From positions 470,000 to 533,999 of the forward strand of contig NZ_JAPEVI010000001.1 of NCBI RefSeq assembly GCF_026240905.1: a DNA stretch of 64,000 nt, read 5' to 3'. Under the pieces are notes generated by a model that ran no database searches, had not been told where the DNA came from, and was given only the letters and a program-made list of their open reading frames with translations. Shown one piece after another: positions 1 through 8,525 of this stretch (the first letter of the stretch is position 1; each line of letters opens with the position of its first letter). Origin of the DNA: Roseibium salinum (GTDB lineage: Bacteria > Pseudomonadota > Alphaproteobacteria > Rhizobiales > Stappiaceae). A program made the position numbers and the translations under genes.

Positions 1-749
1 CCGTCGACGACGATGCCGTTGTCGACAGCAAGGCCCGCAGCCTCGGCCAGGGCCGTATTGGGCGCAACGCCCACGCCCGCGACGACCAGATCGCCTTCGA
101 CCATCCGGCCGTCGGACAGAGTGACCTGCCGTTCCGTCGCGGAGACAACGCCGGTGCCGAGAAACAGGGAGACGCCTTTGTCCCTGTGTTCCGCCTCGGC
201 AATGGCGGCGATTTCCGCCGGCACGATGCGCGGCATCAGGCGATCGGCGGCTTCGACAACGGTGACGTCGGCCCCTGCGATGCGTGCCGCCGCCGCGAGT
301 TCCAGTCCGATGAAGCCTCCGCCCACGACGACAAGATGTCTGCCCGGAGCCAGCTGGCCGTGAACCGCTTGGGCATCTCCGAGGGCCCGGAACGTCCGGG
401 CCCCTTCCATGCCCGGGAAAAGCTTCGGGGCGGCACCGGTTGCCAGCAGCAGCTTGTGATAGGGGATGGTGCGGCCGTCACCGAGACCGATCTCTCGCGC
501 TGCCCGGTCGATCGTCCGCACGCACACGCCGGAAAGGAATTCGATTCCGGCTGCCTGAAACTTTTCGCGATCGGCGACCGTCTTCGGGCCGGCCCCTGGC
601 GATTTCGACAAGGGCGGCCGCTCGTACGGAAAATGGGGTTCCTCCCCGATCAGGATGACCGCGCCTTGATAACCGTGTTCGCGCAAGGCGAACGCGGCGC
701 GCGTTCCGCACTCCCCCGCACCGGCTATGACAATTGCGGATGTGGACAT
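1..749 (-). CDS. mocF: MocF-like ferredoxin reductase, FAD/NAD(P) dependent (3' end outside window)
   Basis: Passes electrons from NAD(P)H through FAD to a ferredoxin. The frame starts at ATG 749-747 and is still open at base 1, so about 250 residues are visible and the C-terminus is missing. The N-terminus has the FAD dinucleotide fold (VIAGAGECG, near residues 7-15), then the family motif YERPPLSKS, and a central NAD-binding loop VVVGGGFIGLELAA. This is the BenC/rubredoxin-reductase-like class II ferredoxin reductase family. It overlaps the Rieske gene stop by one base (TGATG), so the two are translationally coupled. With the Rieske protein and the membrane oxygenase it forms a complete three-component oxygenase of mocDEF type. 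The family is seen in the sequence; the rhizopine role is inferred from the neighbours. Confidence 0.8.
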   Translation of the reverse strand, partial: MSTSAIVIAGAGECGTRAAFALREHGYQGAVILIGEEPHFPYERPPLSKSPGAGPKTVADREKFQAAGIEFLSGVCVRTIDRAAREIGLGDGRTIPYHKLLLATGAAPKLFPGMEGARTFRALGDAQAVHGQLAPGRHLVVVGGGFIGLELAAAARIAGADVTVVEAADRLMPRIVPAEIAAIAEAEHRDKGVSLFLGTGVVSATERQVTLSDGRMVEGDLVVAGVGVAPNTALAEAAGLAVDNGIVVD

Positions 750-1063
750 CACTCGACCGAGATGAAGACCGTGCCGTTCTCGACACGGGTGGGGTAGGTC
801 CGCAGATTGACGCAGACCGGCGCGCCCTTGGCCTCGCCGGTGCGATAGTCGAACCGGCCGTTGTGCTTGGGGCATTCGATGATGTGGTCCATCACCAGGC
901 CATCGGCCAGGTGGACCTGTTCGTGGGTGCACAGTCCGTCCGTCGCGTAGAATTCGTCGTCCGGGCTGCGATAGATGGCGTAGGTCCTGCCGCCATGATC
1001 GAACCGGATCAGGTCCTCTTCTTCCACGTCATCAACACTGCAGGCTTCGATCCATTCGCTCAC
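749..1063 (-). CDS. mocE: Rieske [2Fe-2S] ferredoxin, MocE-like
   Basis: Small electron-transfer ferredoxin of 104 residues. It has the Rieske pair CTH (near residue 44) and CPKH (near residue 64), which supply two Cys and two His ligands to a [2Fe-2S] centre. No oxygenase domain follows, so it is a stand-alone ferredoxin. The chosen start is GTG at 1063 because GGAG lies just upstream and the protein then begins at the usual family position (SEWIEAC); the same frame stays open further upstream but without family resemblance. It lies 29 bp after the desaturase-like oxygenase and overlaps the reductase start by one base, the expected order oxygenase-ferredoxin-reductase. Confidence 0.85.
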   Translation of the reverse strand: MSEWIEACSVDDVEEEDLIRFDHGGRTYAIYRSPDDEFYATDGLCTHEQVHLADGLVMDHIIECPKHNGRFDYRTGEAKGAPVCVNLRTYPTRVENGTVFISVE

Positions 1064-1092
1064 GTGACTGTCTCCACTTGGTTTGTTGCCGG

Positions 1093-2184
1093 TCAGCCGG
1101 CGGCGGCCACTGCGGTGTCGTGCGTACCGGACAGGCCACCCCGATAGGCCCTGGCCGTGGGCGGCAATTCGCGCGTCAGGAAATAATCCTCGTAGCGCAG
1201 CTGGCGGAGAAAGGCCGGCAGCATTTCCCGGTATCCCGCCAGGATGGACGGCGTCGCCTCGGGCAAGTCGTGCCTGATCAACTCGTGAAGGGCGGGCAGC
1301 GCGTGATAGGGGACCATGGGGAACATGTGGTGCTCCACATGGTAGTTCATGTTCCAGTAGATGAACCGGCTGACCGGGTTCATCAGCACCGTACGGCTGT
1401 TGAGCCGGTGGTCGGTAACGTTGTCCGCCAGACCGCCATGCTGCAACAGTCCGGTCATCACGTGGTGCCAGGCACCGTAGAGCCGCGGGGTACCCACCAG
1501 CAGGATCGGCAGCCACGAATTTGCCGCGACAGCCAGTCCGATCGTCGCGGCATAGATCAGCATCCAAACGCGCGCGGTCGTGATCGCCTTTTTCTGCTCC
1601 ATTTCGGGAATGAAGGATTTTTCTTCCGCGCTCAGGTGCCCAAGCGCTTTGCGCACCATGTCGCTGACGGCATACCAGGCGTCATAGAGGCCGAAGAAAT
1701 TGAGAACCAGGCGGACAAGGTCCGGCGGGCGCATCACCGCGATCTCCGGATCCCGCCCGACGATGATCGTGTCGGTGTGGTGACGCGCGTGGCTCCAGCG
1801 CCAGGTCACCGGGTTGCGCATGATCATGAAGCTGGCGATCTGATAGACGGCGTCGTTCATCCACCGGGTGCGGAAAGCCGTGCCGTGCCCGCATTCGTGC
1901 CAGCGGGAATCGGAAGCCGATCCGTAGAGCACGCCATAAGCCAGGAAGAACGGCACTGACCACCACGACGGATAGAGCCATACTGCGATCGCGGCGAGCA
2001 CCGCCATGGCACCGAGCCAGATGATGGTATCCCGGATTGCTGGTGCATCGCTGCGCTTCATCAACGCCTTGAGTTCTTTGCGCGGCACGTCCGTCTGGTA
2101 CCAGTCGGCGTTTGCCAGCCCGCTTTCCACGGCCCGGCGCGCGTCTTCTCCCAGCAGACTGTAATCACGCTTTGGCTTCGACAT
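1093..2184 (-). CDS. mocD: Membrane di-iron oxygenase of the fatty acid desaturase family, MocD-like
   Basis: Integral-membrane non-heme di-iron enzyme of 363 residues. The three histidine boxes are intact: HECGH (96-100), HARHH (132-136) and HVEHH (282-286). Hydrophobic segments lie near 52-90 and in the middle of the protein. ATG 2184 is chosen because GGGAGGA precedes it; a longer frame adds only ten unlikely residues. Sharing an operon with a Rieske ferredoxin and a ferredoxin reductase is atypical for lipid desaturases but matches mocDEF of Rhizobium leguminosarum, proposed to remove the O-methyl group of the rhizopine 3-O-methyl-scyllo-inosamine. The adjacent iol genes support an inositol-type substrate. 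A hydroxylase or demethylase of another methylated cyclitol, such as pinitol, is equally possible. Confidence 0.75.
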   Translation of the reverse strand: MSKPKRDYSLLGEDARRAVESGLANADWYQTDVPRKELKALMKRSDAPAIRDTIIWLGAMAVLAAIAVWLYPSWWSVPFFLAYGVLYGSASDSRWHECGHGTAFRTRWMNDAVYQIASFMIMRNPVTWRWSHARHHTDTIIVGRDPEIAVMRPPDLVRLVLNFFGLYDAWYAVSDMVRKALGHLSAEEKSFIPEMEQKKAITTARVWMLIYAATIGLAVAANSWLPILLVGTPRLYGAWHHVMTGLLQHGGLADNVTDHRLNSRTVLMNPVSRFIYWNMNYHVEHHMFPMVPYHALPALHELIRHDLPEATPSILAGYREMLPAFLRQLRYEDYFLTRELPPTARAYRGGLSGTHDTAVAAAG

Positions 2185-2305
2185 CGCCGGGTCCTCCCTT
2201 GTCCGAAGGATCATAGACGTCGCATGATGGGACTTACAACATTCTTGCTATATTTTCTATCATATCCTATCATAAATGCGCACTCTGTCTTGCAAGGAAA
2301 CTATC
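2185..2305. promoter_or_regulatory. Divergent promoter region between mocD and a LacI regulator
   Basis: This 121 bp gap drives two divergent units. The heptamer CTATCAT occurs at 2257, 2267 and 2301, the first two exactly ten bases (one helical turn) apart, inside an AT-rich stretch with a TATATT element at 2249-2254. ATGATGG at 2224-2230 is an inverted, imperfect copy. Half-sites of the ATGAT type recur upstream of other genes in this cluster. Operator function is inferred. Confidence 0.4.
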
Positions 2306-3340
2306 ATGGGACGCCGTCCGACGATCAGCGATGTCGCCAGCACCGCGGGAGTGAGCGTTGCCACGGTCGACCGGGTGCTCAATGGCCGGCATCCGGTGCG
2401 CGAGGAAACGGCAAGGCGGGTGTATGAAGCGGCAACCGAGATCGGTTACCACGCGTCCAATGTCATCCTGCAGCGCATGAGCGGCAGCCTGCCCGAGGTG
2501 CGGCTCGGCTTTCTCCTCCACAAGAGGGATCAGTCTTTTTATCAGGCCTTTGCAGCGGAGATCGAGCGTGCCGTGGCCGCAACACCGGGCGTTGCGGCCC
2601 GTGCGCAGGTCCGCTACGTGACCTCGCAATCCCCCAAGGACATCGTCGCCGATCTGGAGTCTCTCGCCGAAACCGCTCAGGCAATTGCCATGACCAGCAT
2701 CGATCATCACATGGTGACCGCTGCGGTGCAGTCGCTGAAATCCTGCGGCATTCCCGTCTATTCACTTCTGTCGGATTTCGCTCAAGGCGTGCGGGAAAGC
2801 TATGTGGGCACCAACAATGTCAAGGTGGGGCGTACCACCGCCTGGCTGATTTCACGCACAGCCCGCAGCCCTGGCAAGGTCGCAGTTTTCGTGGGCGGGC
2901 ACCGCTGGCACGGCCACGAATTGCGCGAGACCGGCTTCCGCAGCTATTTCCGCGAACATGCCCCCGAGTTCCAGGTTGTCGAAACGCTGGTCAACCTGGA
3001 CACCCGCGAGGTCACCTACGAGGCGACGCTCGAGCTTCTGGGCCGGCACAAGGACATGCGCGGGTTCTATGTCGCCGGCGGCGGCATGGAAGGCGCCATC
3101 GCGGCGCTGCGGGAGTTGCAGAGGAGCGAAGACGAGATCTCGGTGATCGTCAACGAACTGACGCCGGACACCCAGCTTGCACTGCAGGATCATCTGATCA
3201 CAGCCGTGGTGGCCACACCGCTGGAGCAGATCTGCAGGGCCGCCATCGATCTGATGGTGAGCGCCATCGCCCACGGTCCGGCGGAAACACCCGGCCAGAT
3301 GTTCCTGCCGTTCGACCTGCACGTGCCGGAGAGCGTCTGA
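2306..3340 (+). CDS. LacI-family transcriptional regulator (left flank of inositol cluster)
   Basis: DNA-binding repressor or activator of 344 residues. The N-terminal LacI helix-turn-helix covers residues 5-27 (PTISDVASTAG, then SVATVDRVLNG), followed by a periplasmic-binding-protein-like sensor domain. The AAGGAAA ribosome site precedes ATG 2306; ten further upstream residues are open but carry no LacI similarity. It is clearly paralogous to the regulator at 15006-16040: both are 344 residues and share SDFAQG, FVGGHRWHGH and YVAGGGMEGAI. It is divergent from mocD, so it probably controls the oxygenase and the adjacent iol genes. The ligand is not known; an inositol derivative or rhizopine is inferred. 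Confidence 0.85.
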   Translation: MGRRPTISDVASTAGVSVATVDRVLNGRHPVREETARRVYEAATEIGYHASNVILQRMSGSLPEVRLGFLLHKRDQSFYQAFAAEIERAVAATPGVAARAQVRYVTSQSPKDIVADLESLAETAQAIAMTSIDHHMVTAAVQSLKSCGIPVYSLLSDFAQGVRESYVGTNNVKVGRTTAWLISRTARSPGKVAVFVGGHRWHGHELRETGFRSYFREHAPEFQVVETLVNLDTREVTYEATLELLGRHKDMRGFYVAGGGMEGAIAALRELQRSEDEISVIVNELTPDTQLALQDHLITAVVATPLEQICRAAIDLMVSAIAHGPAETPGQMFLPFDLHVPESV

Positions 3341-3491
3341 GACAACAGCGCACTCCGTTTTTCGACGTCTGCGTTTCACGTGGCTTTGTGAACAAAGATC
3401 TCTATGCGTTGAGAAAGCAGCTTCGGGTTCCGGTTCACATGTTGTGAGGCCAGAAGAACATCGGTCATCCATGCGTCTCCTTCTGCCCGTT

Positions 3492-3680
3492 TCAGTTCGA
3501 GCTGCGATCTTCGGAGGACAGGAAAAACCGCCAGCCGCAATAAATGCCCAATCCGGCAAACAGCGTGCCCCAAAACGGTGCATCGGTGGCAAATTCGAGA
3601 ACTGCCCAGGCCAGGCAGACAAGAACCACCGTCACGCGGACCCATAGCGGGCGGAAGAAGGGATAGTTCAGATCAAACAT
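3492..3680 (-). CDS. Small membrane protein, DUF3329-like
   Basis: A 62-residue protein beginning MFDLNYPFFRPLWVR, a start typical of the short DUF3329-like proteins of alphaproteobacteria, followed by two hydrophobic segments (about 13-31 and 34-52) separated by a short polar turn. Function is unknown. It lies 36 bp downstream of iolG on the same strand and may be the last gene of that operon. It converges with the LacI gene ending at 3340. The 151 bp between them hold no feature I can support. Confidence 0.65.
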   Translation of the reverse strand: MFDLNYPFFRPLWVRVTVVLVCLAWAVLEFATDAPFWGTLFAGLGIYCGWRFFLSSEDRSSN

Positions 3681-3716
3681 GGCCTGGTCTCTTCGTCAGG
3701 ACTGCATCAAGCGTCG

Positions 3717-4727
3717 TCAGTTGCCGTAAAGGGCGGGTCGATCGACAAGAGTGACGTCGGCCGCCTCCCCTGTATTCGCCGCTTTCAGGGCTGCGTCGGA
3801 AACCGCGGTGATGGCATAGCCGTCCCACGCGCTTGGCCCGGTGGCGCCTCCCTTCGAGGCGGCGATCACCCATTCGGCGATCTCCGCATCATAAGCGGCA
3901 ATGAAACGCTCGCGCCAATCCGCCGGCACGCGTCCGGAGAATTTTTCCGAGGTCTTGACGAGAATCGGATTGCTTTCGCCAAGCGACGCCGCGCCCTTTT
4001 CGGCGGAGATTTCGCCGCGAATGTCATAGCCATAGCCGATATTGACCGACACCTCGACCGTTGCCAGCGCCCCGCCGCGCATTTCCATGACCGCGAAGAT
4101 CGGGTCCCGCAGATCTTCGCCAAGCGAATTCGGTTTGGCAGCCGTCACCCGCACCCGCGCAACCTCGTCGTCCAGCAGCCAGCGCGAAACGTCGATGTCA
4201 TGCACCATCGTGTCGCTGACGGCCATGTCGGAGGTGTAAAGCCCCTTGGGCACCGAGGCGTTGCGGTGGACGCTGTGGAACAGCAGCGGAGCACCGATCT
4301 CACCACTGTCGACGGTCGCCTTGAGGGCCTTGTAGGCCGCATCGTAACGGCGCATGAAACCGACCTGGATCAGGCGCCGGCCGGTTGCGACCTCCGCATC
4401 TATAATGCGCAGACAGGCGTCCTGTGTGGTGGCCAGCGGCTTTTCGCAGAAGATCGGCTTGCCCGCGTCCAGCGCCGGCAGGATGGCCTCTTCATGGGCG
4501 GGGCCCCAGGACGCGATGAGAACCGCATCGACATTGTCGGCAGCGATCAGCGGGGCGGCGGCGTCATAGACTGCCGCATTTGGCGTCATTGCCGCGGCCG
4601 ATTCCGCCCGGGCGCGGTCCACATCGGTAACGGCGGTGACTTCGCAATTGGGCAGCACGTGCGTAATGCGGCGGATATGGTCCTGGCCGATCATTCCGGT
4701 GCCGATGACACCGATCCTGAGTGACAT
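3717..4727 (-). CDS. iolG: Myo-inositol 2-dehydrogenase, IolG-type (Gfo/Idh/MocA family)
   Basis: NAD-dependent oxidation of myo-inositol to 2-keto-myo-inositol, the first step of the iol pathway. The protein has 336 residues, close to the usual family length. The Rossmann motif GVIGTGMIG is at 6-14, catalytic Lys in CEKPL at K96, and the Asp/His pair D172 and H176. The stretches SWGPAHE and QVGFMRRYD match IolG of Bacillus subtilis rather than the more distant rhizobial IdhA. AGGAG lies eight bases before ATG 4727. It follows the IolH-like gene in the iolC-D-E-H-G order. A relative acting on scyllo-inositol or inosamine cannot be excluded. Confidence 0.85.
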   Translation of the reverse strand: MSLRIGVIGTGMIGQDHIRRITHVLPNCEVTAVTDVDRARAESAAAMTPNAAVYDAAAPLIAADNVDAVLIASWGPAHEEAILPALDAGKPIFCEKPLATTQDACLRIIDAEVATGRRLIQVGFMRRYDAAYKALKATVDSGEIGAPLLFHSVHRNASVPKGLYTSDMAVSDTMVHDIDVSRWLLDDEVARVRVTAAKPNSLGEDLRDPIFAVMEMRGGALATVEVSVNIGYGYDIRGEISAEKGAASLGESNPILVKTSEKFSGRVPADWRERFIAAYDAEIAEWVIAASKGGATGPSAWDGYAITAVSDAALKAANTGEAADVTLVDRPALYGN

Positions 4728-4765
4728 CTCGTATTCTCCTGATGCAGCAAAAAAGCTGGCAGTCG

Positions 4766-5667
4766 TTACTGTTTGAAGTACTTGTCGACGTAGCGCTGCA
4801 TTTCGCTGCGCATGAACTTGCCGGACTCGTCGGCCTTTTCTTCCCACGCGAACACGCATGCGGTCATGATCCCGTCGAAGCCGATTTCCGCGAGCGTGCG
4901 GTAGAAGTCGTCCCACGGAACCTCGCCCTGGCCGATGTTCAAATGCTGGTGCACGCGCGCGGTCGAGCCAGGAGGGTTGACGATGTAGCGAAGACCCGAA
5001 CTTCCCTTGTGATTGAACGTGTCGGCAATATGGACATGCGCCAGGACATCAGCGCATTCCTTCAGCATCGCAACCGTGTCGTCGCCGAAATAGAAGGTGT
5101 GCGGCGTGCAATAGAGGAATTTCACACGGGGGAATTCACCGTGCGGATCAGGTCCACCGATGGCTGCAGGGTCTCGACCCAGTCTTCCGGGTGCGGTTCG
5201 ATGTGAAGATTGATGCCTTCCTTTTCGAGGATCGGCACCAGTTCTTCCATGGACCGCCACCAGGCATCCTCGCAGGCCTCGATCATCGACCCGGTGTGGC
5301 AGCAATAGCAGGTGCCCTTGTCCGGGTGCGGACCGCGGCCGAATTCGGAATTCATCGTGTCGACGCCCATCTCGACCGCGATCTCGATGGCTCGCTTCCA
5401 GTGCCGGACGGCCGCCTTGCGCTCTTCCTCGTCGTTTGAGGCCCAACGGTACATCGGCAGCAAGGTGGCAATGCCCACATTCGCGTCGGAGAGCGCCTTC
5501 CTGAAACTCTTGATGCGCTCGGGGAAGACGCGGGGCGCCTTGAACCATTCGAGGAAATCTCCGCGTGGGGAAAGCTCGATCCAGTCGTAGCCGAGTTCCC
5601 TCACCTTTGCGGGCAGGTCCTCAAGGCTCAAGTGGCGGTGCATATAGGGGTCGAGGGCGATTTTCAT
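4766..5667 (-). pseudogene. IolH-like sugar phosphate isomerase/epimerase, single-base frameshift
   Basis: A TIM-barrel enzyme of the xylose-isomerase-like family, in iol operons usually IolH. It appears as two overlapping frames: residues 1-180 from ATG 5667 (MKIALDPYMHR, good site GGAGG upstream) and the rest in another frame down to 4766. The switch falls in the G5 run at 5128-5132: adding one G joins VNSP to RVKFLYCTPHTF and gives a frame of exactly 301 codons. Metal-site type motifs lie in both halves. So this is either a sequencing error or a recent pseudogene. It sits between iolE and iolG in the same operon. Confidence 0.8.
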
Positions 5668-5752
5668 CTTTGTCCTCCGGAACTTGGAAAGCGGTGGCCC
5701 GATAGACCACCAGTTGATTGCCGGCCGGGTCGGTCTTGAATGTCGTCGTGAC

Positions 5753-6664
5753 TCATGCCGGGGCGAGTGTGGTGTCCAGCCCGGCGCGCCGGGCCATCTC
5801 TTTCAGGGATTTCAGGCCAAGGCTTTGATACTCGAGCGGGTTGTAGCGCTCCGGATCCTGCTCGGCCTCGATGACGAGCCAGCCGGAATAGCCATGTTCG
5901 GCGGCGATCTTCAGCACGGGCACGAAGTCGACCGCGCCTTCGATATCGCCGGGCACGGTGAAGCTGCCGGCGCGCACACCGTCGAGGAAGGACATCCGGT
6001 CATGCCAGACCCGTGTGGTGACTGCCGGGCGGACGTTCTTGGCGTGGATATGCCCTACCCGGGCCATATGCTTGCGCGCAACCACTTCCGGGTCGCCGCC
6101 GCCATACCAGCAGTGGCCGGTATCGAGCAGCAGCTTCACCGCCGGACCGGTCGTTTCCATCAGCCGGTCGATCTCTTCCTCGCTCTGAATGATCGTGCCC
6201 ATGTGATGGTGGTAGACCAGCGCAATGCCCTGCTCCGCCGTGAACTCGGCAACCTCGGTCAGTGCCCTGGAGAACCGGTCCCATCCGCCCCCGTCGAGGA
6301 CCGGCCGGCTCGCAAGCGGGATGTCGCCATTGCCGTGCACCGTGTTGGAACATTCGCAGGCGATGCAGACCGTGCAGCCATTGTGCTTGAGCTTGTCCAG
6401 GTGCTTCTGGATAGCCTTCTTTTCCGCGTCCACGCTCTGCGTGAGGAGGTTCAGCGAATACCAGCCGGAAATGAACTTCAGTCCATGACTTCCCAGCAAG
6501 TCTCCTAGCTCTTGCGGATCGTCGGGCCAGCGGTGGCCGTTTTCCATTCCGTCGAAACCGATCGCCGACGCTTCGCGCAGGATCTGCTCGGTCGGAATAT
6601 GGGCGCCGATCGTCTGATCATCGTCGTTCGCCCAGGCTATCGGATTGGTGCCGTAGAGGATCAT
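5753..6664 (-). CDS. iolE: Myo-inosose-2 dehydratase (IolE/MocC type)
   Basis: Dehydrates 2-keto-myo-inositol to 3D-trihydroxycyclohexane-1,2-dione (EC 4.2.1.44), the step after IolG. The protein has 303 residues, family length, and begins [16 protein letters not shown], the characteristic IolE start. It is a TIM barrel with acid and histidine residues typical of the metal site, including [25 protein letters not shown] and VIEAEQDP. Start 6664 is preceded by AAGGA; the longer open frame upstream has no similarity. It begins 19 bp after iolD ends. MocC of the rhizopine operon belongs to the same family, so the protein could act on a rhizopine-derived ketone as well. Confidence 0.88.
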   Translation of the reverse strand: MILYGTNPIAWANDDDQTIGAHIPTEQILREASAIGFDGMENGHRWPDDPQELGDLLGSHGLKFISGWYSLNLLTQSVDAEKKAIQKHLDKLKHNGCTVCIACECSNTVHGNGDIPLASRPVLDGGGWDRFSRALTEVAEFTAEQGIALVYHHHMGTIIQSEEEIDRLMETTGPAVKLLLDTGHCWYGGGDPEVVARKHMARVGHIHAKNVRPAVTTRVWHDRMSFLDGVRAGSFTVPGDIEGAVDFVPVLKIAAEHGYSGWLVIEAEQDPERYNPLEYQSLGLKSLKEMARRAGLDTTLAPA

Positions 6665-6683
6665 CTCGGTCGTCCTTGAAGGG

Positions 6684-8513
6684 TCAGTCAAAAGCGCGTT
6701 GTTTGGCGGCATTGGCGTTGTAGCGTTCGCGCGCCTGTTCCAGCCGCTCCGGTCCGCCGGCCTGGGGCACGGCGACATCCCACCAGTGGCCGCCCGCGCC
6801 TGTACTGGAAACGGCCTCCGTGTCGATGACAATGACCGAAGGGATGTCGCGGCCGCGGGCCTCGATGATCTGCGCCTCCAGGTCGGCGATGCCGGCGGCC
6901 TTCACCGCATGGGCGCCAATGGCGCGCGCATGGGCGACGAAATCGATCTCCGGCTGCACCTCCACGTTGGAATCCTTGTACATGTTGTTGAATTCCGCCC
7001 CGCCGCATTCGATCTGCAGCCGGTTGATGCAGCCGTAGCCGCGGTTGTCCGTGAGAACGACGGTGAACGGCACCTTGCGCATGACGGCGGTGGCGAGTTC
7101 CGAATTGGCCATCATGTAGGAGCCGTCGCCGACGAAGCAGATGACCTCCTTTTCTGGAGCGGCAAGCTTGATGCCGAGGGCGCCAGCCACCTCATAGCCC
7201 ATGCAGGAATAGCCGTATTCCATGTGATAGCCGCCCCTGGCCGCGAGCCACAGCACCTGCAGTGCCCCCGGCATGGTGCCGGCGGCACACATGGCGACGG
7301 TGTTGCCCTGAGAGACCCGCTGGACCGCGCCGATCACCTGGGCATCGCTCGGCAATCCGTCGCGGTTGGGAGAAGCCGTCACCGACCTCACGGTCTCGTG
7401 CCAGCTTGTCCGCGCTGCCGGGCTGTGCCAGTTGAAGCGGATTGCGCCGAGGCCTTCGGAAACCATTTCCAGGGTCACCCTGGCATCGCCCACGACGGGG
7501 ACTGCATTGTGCTTGCCGGCGTCATAGGGATGAAGGTTGATCGAGACGAGACGGCGGTCCGGATTGGCGAAGACGGTCCAGGAGCCGGTGGTGAAGTCCT
7601 GGAACCGCGTGCCCACCCCGATGATCAGGTCCGCATCCGCGCAGAGCGCATTGGCACAGGCCGAGCCGGTCACGCCGGGCGAACCGAAATTGCGGGTATT
7701 TTCGAAAGATAGCCCGCCCTTGCCCGCCTGGGTCTCGACAAAGGGAATGTTGTGCTTCGACGCAAACGCCGCCAGCGCGTCCTCGGCCCCGGAATAGAGC
7801 ACACCGCCGCCCGCGACGATCAGCGGATGTTTTGCTACGCTGATCGCCTCGACCACATCCTGTACTTCGCGGGTGTCCGGTTCCGGTCGGCGGATGCGCC
7901 AGACCTTCGGCGCAAAAAAGCTCTCCGGATAATCGAAGGCCTCGGCCTGAGTGTCCTGGCAGAAGGCAAGGCATACCGGGCCGCAATTGGCCGGATCAGT
8001 CATGACGGACAACGCCCGCGGCAGACATGTGAGCAGATGTTCGGGCCGGGTGATCCGATCGAAATAGCGCACCACCGGCCGGAAGGCATCATTGGCCGAG
8101 ACGGTGCCGTCGTCGAAATCCTCGACCTGCTGCAGGACCGGATCCGGGCGGCGGCTGGCAAAGACATCGCCGCAGACCATCAGCAGCGGCAGCCGGTTGA
8201 CATGCGCCAGCGCCGCCGCCGTCACCATATTGGTCGACCCCGGTCCGATGGACGAGGTGACCGCATGGGCCCTGCGGCGCTTCATCGTTTTCGCATAGGC
8301 GATGGCCGCATGGGCCATGGTTTGTTCGTTCTGGCCGCGCCAGGTCGGGAAGGTGTCCCTGGCAGCGTGCAGCGCTTCGCCAATGCCGGCCACGTTGCCA
8401 TGGCCGAAGATCGCCCACATGCCCTCGATGAACCGTTCATTATCCTCGGTCATCTGCACCGAAAGCCATTTGACCATGGCCTGGGCGGCCGTGAGACGGA
8501 TGGTTGCGCTCAT
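6684..8513 (-). CDS. iolD: 3D-(3,5/4)-trihydroxycyclohexane-1,2-dione hydrolase (IolD)
   Basis: Thiamine-diphosphate enzyme (EC 3.7.1.22) that opens the cyclohexanedione ring to 5-deoxyglucuronate. It has 609 residues, normal for IolD, with the three-domain ThDP fold. The N-terminal pyrimidine-binding part contains [19 protein letters not shown], and the C-terminal diphosphate motif runs [16 protein letters not shown] precedes ATG 8513. It is 12 bp downstream of iolC and 19 bp upstream of iolE, one transcription unit. No missing residues or frameshifts are seen. Confidence 0.92.
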   Translation of the reverse strand: MSATIRLTAAQAMVKWLSVQMTEDNERFIEGMWAIFGHGNVAGIGEALHAARDTFPTWRGQNEQTMAHAAIAYAKTMKRRRAHAVTSSIGPGSTNMVTAAALAHVNRLPLLMVCGDVFASRRPDPVLQQVEDFDDGTVSANDAFRPVVRYFDRITRPEHLLTCLPRALSVMTDPANCGPVCLAFCQDTQAEAFDYPESFFAPKVWRIRRPEPDTREVQDVVEAISVAKHPLIVAGGGVLYSGAEDALAAFASKHNIPFVETQAGKGGLSFENTRNFGSPGVTGSACANALCADADLIIGVGTRFQDFTTGSWTVFANPDRRLVSINLHPYDAGKHNAVPVVGDARVTLEMVSEGLGAIRFNWHSPAARTSWHETVRSVTASPNRDGLPSDAQVIGAVQRVSQGNTVAMCAAGTMPGALQVLWLAARGGYHMEYGYSCMGYEVAGALGIKLAAPEKEVICFVGDGSYMMANSELATAVMRKVPFTVVLTDNRGYGCINRLQIECGGAEFNNMYKDSNVEVQPEIDFVAHARAIGAHAVKAAGIADLEAQIIEARGRDIPSVIVIDTEAVSSTGAGGHWWDVAVPQAGGPERLEQARERYNANAAKQRAFD

Positions 8514-8525
8514 GATCTCGTCTCC

